Shown here: in pieces, positions 6,841 to 12,317 of the stretch
How positions within the stretch are numbered: the stretch's first letter is position 1
Layout: each line of letters starts with the position of its first letter
NCBI GenBank assembly: GCA_020859875.1
Contig: JAJBVJ010000058.1
Span: 1 to 12,722, forward strand
Length of the DNA stretch: 12,722 nt
Source of the DNA: Rikenellaceae bacterium
GTDB lineage: Bacteria > Bacteroidota > Bacteroidia > Bacteroidales > Rikenellaceae
Reading direction: 5' to 3'
Program-made: the position numbers and the translations under genes
The notes under the pieces: model-generated
What the model was told of the DNA's origin: nothing
Database searches by the model: none
The model's input: the letters and a program-made list of their open reading frames with translations, nothing else

Positions 6841-7569
6841 TCAAAAATTCAGGTAAAAATCACATGTCAAATGTCTATACTCTGCAGTATATTCGAGTGG
6901 TGCGGTCTCTATCATCAATTCGTCATCACTCATTTCGGGTAACTTCTGCGGGCGGAAGACAAATTCCAACAGAGTCCTTTTTACCGGGTAGGCAGTACTT
7001 GTTCTTATATCTGTGCGCCTGGCCGGAGAAAAGTCGTGAAGGCCACAGTCGACGATGTATTCGCCCGCCCGATCCGAGGGGATTACAATGGAAAAACGTG
7101 CGCCTTGGGTGCTCAACCGGGCGGCATGTTCGGCCAGTTGGCTGCGGGAGAGTTCCAGATCGTGCCTTGCCTGTCGTCTTCCCGGGGAAGCGGGCAGAAG
7201 GGATTCGGTGAAATAAGGGGGATTGCAGACGATAAGATCGTATTTGACCGCGGGGCGGAAATCCTGCAGCCGTAAATTACGGACAGATATATTCGCCGCC
7301 CAGGGACTCGATCGGGCATTTTCCAGGGCATCGAGGTACGCTCCCGGTTCCGGTTCTACGGCATCTACCTGCAGGCTGGTCGCTTCGCCCCGCTGGGCCA
7401 GCATGAGAGCTATCAGGCCGGTTCCCGCCCCTATGTCCAGGACACGAACTGTCTGCGGGCCGACCGTACACCATGCCCCGAGAAGTACACCGTCGGTACC
7501 TACTTTCATAGCCGCTCTCTGCTGCACTATTTCGAAACGTTTGAAACGGAAAGGGCGGGTGGGTTTCAT
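6841..7569 (-). CDS. trmN6: tRNA1(Val) (adenine(37)-N6)-methyltransferase (TrmN6/YfiC-like)
   Basis: TrmN6 methylates N6 of A37 next to the anticodon of tRNA1(Val) using S-adenosylmethionine. The 242-residue protein has the features of this Rossmann-fold group: FKRFEIVQQRAAMKVGTDGV near the N-terminus, which opens the family, SAM-binding motif I DIGAGTGLIA (45-54), the acidic end of strand 2 (VEPE, 71-74), the catalytic NPPY (116-119) and RRQARHD (131-137). Length is normal. It is transcribed alone or with the genes further up on the minus strand; 98 bases separate it from the DUF4831-like gene start, which has its own -7 element. An inverted repeat flanks its promoter. Confidence 0.9.
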   Translation of the reverse strand: MKPTRPFRFKRFEIVQQRAAMKVGTDGVLLGAWCTVGPQTVRVLDIGAGTGLIALMLAQRGEATSLQVDAVEPEPGAYLDALENARSSPWAANISVRNLRLQDFRPAVKYDLIVCNPPYFTESLLPASPGRRQARHDLELSRSQLAEHAARLSTQGARFSIVIPSDRAGEYIVDCGLHDFSPARRTDIRTSTAYPVKRTLLEFVFRPQKLPEMSDDELMIETAPLEYTAEYRHLTCDFYLNF

Positions 7570-7576
7570 GGAGAGT

Positions 7577-7616
7577 CGCTATTTTAGTCTATGAAAGCAA
7601 AAGTAATAAAATAGCG
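7577..7616 (-). promoter_or_regulatory. trmN6 promoter region with flanking 10-bp inverted repeat
   Basis: A -7 element TACTTTTG (minus strand, plus 7605 to 7598) is a perfect TAnnTTTG match about 30 bases before the trmN6 ATG; no clear -33 TTTG is visible. Perfect 10-bp inverted arms CGCTATTTTA (7577-7586) and TAAAATAGCG (7607-7616) bracket it, 30 bp centre to centre. The arms could be an operator or a leader hairpin. The remaining spacer to 7676 has no gene. Confidence 0.45.
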
Positions 7617-7675
7617 GTAAGTTGTGGAGAAACACGGCGTGCGGCTCCCTCATTTTAAATTACGCCATAGATTTT

Positions 7676-8083
7676 CTAATCCATCCGCCAAAAAATTGCT
7701 GGTTGGAAGTTGATAATATCTTTTCTTAATATCTGATTGTCGTGAATTATAATTTTTGTCGCTGACATATAATTTTCACTTCCGGATGGGCCTCCGGTTG
7801 CCTTTATCATCCGTATCAATTTATCAACATCCCAAGAGTAAATCGTGTTGTAGAAAAGAGAATCGGACTCAATTATCCTTGGGCCAGTATGACTGTCATA
7901 TAGATTATCGATGTATCGCATAACATATTTGCCTGCCTCATCTTTAACAAAACCCGAAGCATCCTGGAGAAAATAGAATTCCTTATTCTGAGAGGAAACT
8001 TTAAAAAATTCCGATACAGAGCCTGTGGGTATGTAGTATTGGGTCAAAATATATAAAGTGTCCGCCTTATAATTTGTAATCCC
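7676..8083 (-). pseudogene. 3' half of frameshifted paralogue of the exported protein at 8756-9388
   Basis: This frame continues the gene that starts at 8328. A TTG at 8047 would give 123 residues, but the frame keeps family-like residues further up, with NYKADTLYIL directly before the TTG. Its C-terminus matches the protein at 8756-9388: SWDVDKLIRMI against SWDMDKISKMI, then a Gly-rich turn, then KIIIHDN against RIIIENH. Joined at 8080-8084 the two halves make a protein of about 217 residues, close to the 210 of the paralogue. Function unknown; by context a decayed relative of the putative immunity protein. It is the last accessory gene before trmN6. Confidence 0.65.
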
Positions 8084-8328
8084 AGACTGTCGATTATATG
8101 TCCCATCGCAATATACTTATCTCGTGCATATTGAGACGGCCTTTTCGGTTTGACCATACGCTCGTCAACACTACCGAATGCACTATTGTTATATTTCACA
8201 TCCGTCACAAATACCTTTTTCCCCATAGGGGCAGATATTATGGCAGAAGGGAAGTCGTCAACTTGTGATGGTGAATATGCAATTCCACAACACAGGAAAA
8301 AACTGATAAATAAAAGAATATACTTCAT
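8044..8328 (-). pseudogene. 5' half of the same frameshifted paralogue, with signal peptide
   Basis: The half gene has a signal peptide (MKYILLFISFFLCCGIAYS) and then runs to GHIIDSLGL, which aligns with GTVIDSLDL of the 210-residue protein; after that point the frame loses similarity and stops at 8044. One missing base near the CCC at 8081-8083 (plus strand) restores an ungapped 17-residue match across the junction. The ATG at 8328 is the sensible start; a TTG at 8337 in the same frame adds three residues. A near-promoter TACTTTTA (plus 8355 to 8348) lies just upstream, one base off TAnnTTTG. Confidence 0.65.
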
Positions 8329-8488
8329 GTCTTCCAAATTCGGATGCTAAAAGTATAGATTCTTAATGCCTCAACCGACCTGAATTGCCCCATTCTGTGA
8401 TGTTAGAATATTGCCAGGATGTAATGAGCAAACAAAGGCAACTTATAATTTTTGAAAATAGTGACCAATGAAAAGTTTAAATTATAAA

Positions 8489-8708
8489 TTATCTAATCCT
8501 CTTTAGCTTCCAACTTTCGAATTGCAATTTATTTTTAGTGCAAATTTCTATTTCTTTTTCTTTATCTGATATAACGCCTGACCTTAAAACGACTTGGGGA
8601 TCTGTTATTTCGTCAAACAACAACAAAACGCAATCCTTATCCTTTAACTGCCATGTGCCAGTGTAATTGATTTGAAGCCAATTTAATCCAAACGTTCTTT
8701 TTTGTCAT
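8489..8708 (-). pseudogene. Hidden broken small gene of unknown family
   Basis: A 71-codon frame with no usable start runs from 8704 to a TAA at 8489. Its composition looks like real protein: a TGTWQLKDKDCVLLLFDE strand pattern, a charged middle, and the end FESWKLKRIR. An ATG at 8708 (MTK...) lies in the neighbouring frame, and removing one A from the six-A run just downstream of it joins the two into about 74 residues starting MTKRTFGLNWLQ. The GTW motif recalls small beta-barrel (lipocalin-like) proteins, but this is only a resemblance. No signal peptide is seen. By position it may be an old immunity gene. The rest of the 8338-8755 gap is AT-rich with no other gene found. Confidence 0.4.
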
Positions 8709-8755
8709 GGTGTCATTCTTTTGTCTATTATGAAATTGGACTGTTGGTGCGCCAT

Positions 8756-9388
8756 TTAACGGAGTATATTATTTGTTTTACGTAGACTAAAGAAAGACAG
8801 AGCATCGAAGCTGAGTATCGATGTCTCGATTTTTTTATGATTTTCAATTATGATACGATAAATATAAATCCACGAAGGCTCCTCCATTTCACCCGGTTTT
8901 GTTCCATACCGTGAAATCATTTTACTAATTTTGTCCATATCCCAACTTTTTATTGCACTGATAGATACCGAATGGAAGTAATCGTAATAAAATGGCCAAC
9001 CTTCTGATTTATCTAATTGCTTTACCGAGCCATATCCTGCGACAATTAAATCTCTATCTGTTGATACCATTGTAAAAGGTTGGGATGGGTTTACAGCGTT
9101 GAACCATTGGAATATGAACACGGTATCTTTGTTGTAGTCGATCAAATCGAGAGAATCGATAACAGTCCCTAATTTCCCCCAACTTCTTATAAAACCCTTA
9201 GTAAATTTAGACTTACTGTTTTCTTTGGTTACAATAACTTCGGTATCGGTCTTAACAAATGTCCATGAATCACTATACTTAATAGTGTTGGGTGCTTTTA
9301 TTAAAGAATAAAAGTTATCTATTGATTTTTGAGAAAACACACAGCTATAAAAGCAAACCAAAATCAGCAGAAAGAATACTCGTTTCAT
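8756..9388 (-). CDS. Exported protein of unknown family; putative immunity protein
   Basis: I do not recognise this 210-residue family. It has a signal peptide (MKRVFFLLILVCFYSCVFS, probable cleavage before QKS), so it should act in the periplasm or at the surface. The body alternates short beta-prone segments with the motif SWDMDKISKMI (about 155-165) and RIIIENH. It begins only 3 bases after the stop of the metallopeptidase frame, the layout of toxin and immunity genes, and a broken paralogue lies downstream at 7676-8328. The gene is markedly more AT-rich than the housekeeping genes in the window, which suggests transfer. An immunity role is inferred from position, export and duplication, not from homology. 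Confidence 0.7.
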   Translation of the reverse strand: MKRVFFLLILVCFYSCVFSQKSIDNFYSLIKAPNTIKYSDSWTFVKTDTEVIVTKENSKSKFTKGFIRSWGKLGTVIDSLDLIDYNKDTVFIFQWFNAVNPSQPFTMVSTDRDLIVAGYGSVKQLDKSEGWPFYYDYFHSVSISAIKSWDMDKISKMISRYGTKPGEMEEPSWIYIYRIIIENHKKIETSILSFDALSFFSLRKTNNILR

Positions 9389-9391
9389 ATC

Positions 9392-9895
9392 TTAATATTT
9401 GAATGGTGTTACTCCTCGCTTTATAGGATTGTAATTAGTTACCCCATGTGAGTTAAAATATCTGCTTGTTCCGGTCGATGGATTTATGATTCTTGGGCCA
9501 TATCCTTGTCCGTTTTGTACCCCGTAATGTGTCCTTAATGGTAGATTATTCTCTGAGCGCAATCTATTTTCCAAATGAGTCGTATATATCTCCGGCGTGG
9601 AAATTACTTTTTGAGTGGGATTCCCGTTTTTATCTGCAACGGTCATATTATACCATGTCCCATGTTGATTCCCGGCCCAACTGTATTCTAGATGACTCAA
9701 TTCGTGGCCTAATGTTATCATAGGGTCACTACTCAATCCAGCTGTTGTTGGTACTTGCTCTGGCCCAATTGGAGTCATCCCTGTTGGATTCCATCCAATA
9801 TCATTTCCACGTCTTACACTATTTGCTGATTCCCATATAGTGGTTATATTGGTATGATCTGCAATCCCTTTAACCAAGTTAAACCCTGCCGCCCC
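9392..9895 (-). CDS. M91/NleD-like zinc metallopeptidase domain (toxin part)
   Basis: This frame (161 residues from a TTG at 9877) carries the zinc site HELSH in DPMITLGHELSHLEYSW (residues 58-62 from the TTG). About 33 residues later comes EIYTTHLENRLRSENNLPLR, the pattern of the M91 family that includes the E. coli effector NleD and toxin domains of Rhs-type polymorphic toxins; the Glu at its start is the likely third zinc ligand. The TTG has no signal peptide and is unlikely to be the true start. Upstream, in frame, GAAGFNLVKG continues the Rhs-tip protein of the other frame, broken at the G6 run (9892-9897). NleD cleaves host MAP kinases; the target here is unknown. The putative immunity gene follows after 3 bases. 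Confidence 0.75.
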   Translation of the reverse strand, partial: GAAGFNLVKGIADHTNITTIWESANSVRRGNDIGWNPTGMTPIGPEQVPTTAGLSSDPMITLGHELSHLEYSWAGNQHGTWYNMTVADKNGNPTQKVISTPEIYTTHLENRLRSENNLPLRTHYGVQNGQGYGPRIINPSTGTSRYFNSHGVTNYNPIKRGVTPFKY

Positions 9896-10194
9896 CCGCT
9901 CATTAATCCTGATAAGGCTCCAGATAATTCAGTAATAAAGGCGTTGCTCCCTGCATAGATAGCATTGTTACTGTCGTAAAAGCCCCAATTTCCCTGGTAT
10001 TCCCGCCATTCATAAGTTATCATCTGCTGGTTTACGAGATCATGGACTTGTATTACTTGTCCGTCCGGATCGATATACTTTACCGGATTGTTCGCAACGT
10101 ATACATACGGTGAAATCGGATGGTATCCGTAAACCAAATCTACCGAAAAGAAACACAATACGCAAATTGCCGTGGTTAGTAGTCTTGTTTTCAT
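9844..10194 (-). CDS. Signal-peptide-bearing Rhs-core tip (N-terminal part of the toxin)
   Basis: The 116-residue frame has a signal peptide (MKTRLLTTAICVLCFFSVDL, cleavage near VYG), then directly the end of an Rhs repeat-associated core, SPYVYVANNPVKYIDPDGQ (28-46), which in full Rhs proteins marks the junction to the variable toxin tip. About 50 residues of linker follow, including a Gly/Ser/Ala-rich helix (SGALSGLMSGG). At the six-G run the frame departs from that of the metallopeptidase and ends after an unlikely tail, TWLKGLQIIPI. One base more in the run gives a continuous protein of about 267 residues: signal peptide, Rhs tip, linker, M91 peptidase. The large YD-repeat shell of ordinary Rhs toxins is absent. 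The upstream gene ends 29 bases before this start. Confidence 0.75.
   Translation of the reverse strand: MKTRLLTTAICVLCFFSVDLVYGYHPISPYVYVANNPVKYIDPDGQVIQVHDLVNQQMITYEWREYQGNWGFYDSNNAIYAGSNAFITELSGALSGLMSGGRQGLTWLKGLQIIPI
9892..9897 (-). repeat. Six-base homopolymer (G6 on the coding strand) at a frame break
   Basis: The plus strand has six C (9892-9897). On the coding strand it reads AGC GGG GGG CGG in the Rhs-tip frame, while the peptidase frame is -1 relative to it. Seven G would give a single open frame. Such runs are prone to slippage, in cells or in sequencing. Confidence 0.7.
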
Positions 10195-10223
10195 AAAGGC
10201 CGGTATATTCTGATTATATTATC

Positions 10224-10424
10224 TTAATTTTCAGTTTGTCGGGGCTTCTCCTGCCGATCTTGTTTAATCTGCTCATGCTCTTCCGCCAATCTTTCCAATG
10301 TATCGTCGTTTTCTTGCGTCCAGCCCAGGGATGCTATATATTTCTCCAATTCGAATAATTCGTTTGCGAGCAGACGCGCATAGGAATCCCACCGGTTACC
10401 GTTGTACGTGAGGTACTTGCTAGC
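10224..10424 (-). pseudogene. Displaced 3' end of the transglutaminase-like gene
   Basis: In the -1 frame relative to the gene above, an open stretch from about 10424 to a TAA at 10224 encodes a coherent C-terminus of about 66 residues: SKYLTYNGNRWDSYARLL, then LFELEKYIASLGW, then a charged Glu/Gln/Lys-rich helix ending RQEKPRQTEN. It has no start of its own and follows naturally on the Cys-His protein, whose own frame turns unlikely at the same point. One lost base around CTGCTAGCAAG (minus strand, 10418-10428) accounts for the break. Confidence 0.7.
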
Positions 10425-11302
10425 AGTGAGTTAATGCAAAATCCTTTAAGGTTTATCGCCCGAAGGTTTCGCGGGAAATATTCCAGAGACTTAATCGCGC
10501 AAAGCCACATAAAGTCGTCACAGTCGCCATATTTATCCATATAACCCCATGCCAATTCCACAAGCTGATAAGCCACGGTCTCGGAAACGGAGAGAGGCTG
10601 CAGGTATACCTTGTTTTCGATCATCGTTCGGTTTATCCCGGAATGTTCGATAATCCAGAACTCCGGCTGTATCTGGTGGGTAGTCAGTTCCACATTTACC
10701 CAATCTTCCGGGAAGAAGTTATCGTAATTACGGTAGCTAATGAAAGCGTGTTGCGGAGCCAGTGAAAGGTAAGCCTCAGACCCTATAGCCTCAGCAAGTA
10801 TGCGGTAATAGGTGGGGAGAGAATGGCATTGTCCCGTGTTGGTGCGGATAACTTTCGTCACGAACCGCTCGGCAAACCCTTCCTGCTCGGCGGCTTCGCT
10901 CATATCATAGGTGAATGCCTTATGTCCGTTGCCCGACAGGGGACGGGTAAAATAATCGTATAACGCTAAATTCTTTCCTGTTTTATATCGATCGAGTTCG
11001 TTTGCGGCGATAAACCGGTTGAGATAGGCTGCGGCATCATCTATCTTCGTGCAATACCAGTTATAGTCCAGCTCCCCGTCGAGATATGCCCACTCATGAA
11101 GAAAAACGGCCCTTTTAATCGACAGCTCCGTGTTCCCGTCGAGCATATCGGCTATTTCGAGGTATGCCTGGTTATAAAGGGTGCTATGGGTTTCTATCCG
11201 GACTCCGTCGGTTAACTCGGGTGGAATTTGCAGGCCCTCCGATTGGGCTGTCGCCGTCAGCCGGAAAAACATAAAAATCCCTACAAGAAAATATTTATTC
11301 AT
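10334..11302 (-). CDS. Secreted transglutaminase-like (Cys-His) protein, 3' end frameshifted
   Basis: The 322-residue frame has a signal peptide (MNKYFLVGIFMFFRLTATAQ). A papain/transglutaminase-like core is suggested by NTGQCHSLPTYYRILAEAIG (Cys159), APQHAFISY (His185) and WVNVELT (Asn203/Glu205), the order expected of a Cys-His-polar triad. I recall similar uncharacterised Bacteroidetes proteins with the GQCHSLP motif, often followed by helical TPR-like segments; helices 233-295 here fit that. The last 26 residues of this frame look random: near 10418-10428 the coding signal moves to another frame and continues to 10224. A full protein would have about 359 residues. It lies just upstream of the Rhs-tip gene, probably in one transcript. 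Catalysis is inferred from motifs only. Confidence 0.72.
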   Translation of the reverse strand: MNKYFLVGIFMFFRLTATAQSEGLQIPPELTDGVRIETHSTLYNQAYLEIADMLDGNTELSIKRAVFLHEWAYLDGELDYNWYCTKIDDAAAYLNRFIAANELDRYKTGKNLALYDYFTRPLSGNGHKAFTYDMSEAAEQEGFAERFVTKVIRTNTGQCHSLPTYYRILAEAIGSEAYLSLAPQHAFISYRNYDNFFPEDWVNVELTTHQIQPEFWIIEHSGINRTMIENKVYLQPLSVSETVAYQLVELAWGYMDKYGDCDDFMWLCAIKSLEYFPRNLRAINLKGFCINSLLASTSRTTVTGGIPMRVCSQTNYSNWRNI

Positions 11303-11315
11303 GGCCTGGCGGAGC

Positions 11316-11348
11316 TAAAAGTAGTGCAAAAAGTTCAATTATTACAAA
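11316..11348 (-). promoter_or_regulatory. Promoter of the transglutaminase-like/toxin operon
   Basis: On the minus strand TTTG (plus 11348 to 11345) and TACTTTTA (plus 11323 to 11316, one base off TAnnTTTG) are 21 bases apart, the same spacing as the sigma gene promoter. The ATG at 11302 lies 13 bases beyond, so the leader would be very short. No other promoter of this quality is seen before the Rhs-tip gene, suggesting joint transcription. Confidence 0.5.
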
Positions 11349-11411
11349 TATAAGCTTTAAACATTTGAATCCAGATTATCTTCGTCGGAGTAAGTCTTTT
11401 AATTTAACCGG

Positions 11412-11486
11412 ATGAATATCCGACTTGCTCCCGCAAGAGGTAGCATGCCGGAGGCGACCGATATCCTGGATCGGATCCGGGAGTAG
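11412..11486 (+). pseudogene. Short remnant resembling a GNAT acetyltransferase N-terminus
   Basis: A 24-codon frame (MNIRLAPARGSMPEATDILDR..., TAG at 11484) resembles the first strand and helix of GNAT N-acetyltransferases (MNIR.A......I..I...R). After the stop the same frame continues DHGN, again GNAT-like, but it soon runs into the 3' end of the convergent gene at 11540, leaving no room for the rest of the domain. Probably a decayed leftover; the match is short and could be chance. The remainder of 11303-11539 holds the promoter above and no other gene. Confidence 0.35.
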
Positions 11487-11539
11487 GACCATGGGAATAT
11501 GGTAATCGTGGGTACTATGAAGCCCCCTCCGGAAATACT

Positions 11540-12316
11540 TCAGTTCTCCTTCAAATACCCGTCGATGCCGGCGCCGAAAAGCGAGAAGTCATATTTTACC
11601 GGGTCGTCCGCATCGAACCGGCGCAGGTTGGCCGTGATCTCTTCGACCGCCTTCCAATCGGTTTGGCGGCGAGTGAGCAGCCCCAGGAACCTTCCCATAT
11701 TGCCGGCGTGTATGTCGATAGGGAGATATAGTGCCCGGGCGGGTATCTCCTTCCACAGGCCGAAGTCCACACCCCGCCCGTCGCACCTTACCATCCATCG
11801 AAGGTACATATTGAGCCGTTTGCATGCCGCCCCCTTGTCGATCGAAGAGATGTGCTTTTCACACCGGGCCGGATGGTCGAACGCAAAAAATGCCGAGCGG
11901 AACCGCGAGAGCACCGTCCGCATGTCCCGGGTCGCTCTCCATTCTTTCTGGAAAAATCCCCCCAGTCCGTCGTATATGGTATAAAACCTCCTCAGGGCGA
12001 GGATAAAATGGGTCAGGTCCTGCCCGTTGAAGGTGCGGTGGACATAACTCGAAAGGGTGGAAAGTTCGGCGTGGGAAGCATTGACGGTGAAGTCGTAGGG
12101 GGCGTCGTCAAGATACTCCATCATGCGCACCCCACTCTTTACTATCGCCTTACGGTTACCCCATGCTATGGTAGCGGCCAGCAGTCCGCCGATCTCTATA
12201 TCTTCCGGCCGGCTGTACCGGTGGGGAATCGAGATCGGGTCGTACTCGATAAATTCGGGCCGGTTGTATTTGTCGTGGAGTTTTTCGAGAAGCTCCCTCA
12301 GGTGTTCCTGCTCCAT
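11540..12316 (-). CDS. TIGR02757/DUF2400-like family protein
   Basis: The 258-residue protein matches the pattern of the TIGR02757 (DUF2400) family: EYDPISIPHRYSRPEDIEI near the N-terminus, GGLLAATIAWGNR, YVHRTFNGQD in the middle, then KHISSIDKGAACKRLNMYLR, RWMVRCDGRGVDFGLWKEI, PIDIHAGNMGRFLGLL and finally DPVKYDFSLFG. Length is typical. The function is unknown; the PIDIHAGNMGRFLGL part recalls the PVDTHVxRVxxRLGL segment of HhH-GPD DNA glycosylases, so a nucleic-acid role is possible, but this is only a resemblance. It begins one base after the stop of the 5'-nucleotidase-like gene, so the two are co-transcribed. The start ATG at 12316 agrees with that coupling. Confidence 0.88.
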   Translation of the reverse strand: MEQEHLRELLEKLHDKYNRPEFIEYDPISIPHRYSRPEDIEIGGLLAATIAWGNRKAIVKSGVRMMEYLDDAPYDFTVNASHAELSTLSSYVHRTFNGQDLTHFILALRRFYTIYDGLGGFFQKEWRATRDMRTVLSRFRSAFFAFDHPARCEKHISSIDKGAACKRLNMYLRWMVRCDGRGVDFGLWKEIPARALYLPIDIHAGNMGRFLGLLTRRQTDWKAVEEITANLRRFDADDPVKYDFSLFGAGIDGYLKEN

Positions 12317-12317
12317 C

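Noticed and set aside
9493..9723. A 76-codon plus-strand frame across the metallopeptidase domain
   Set aside because: It is antisense to the HELSH domain, has no family-like motif and no promoter; a shadow frame.
9887..9900. Canonical -1 ribosomal frameshift heptamer at the G6 run
   Set aside because: On the coding strand the base before GGG GGG is C, so it is not a clean X XXY YYZ site, and I see no obvious stem or pseudoknot just downstream. Recoding stays possible but is not claimed as a feature.
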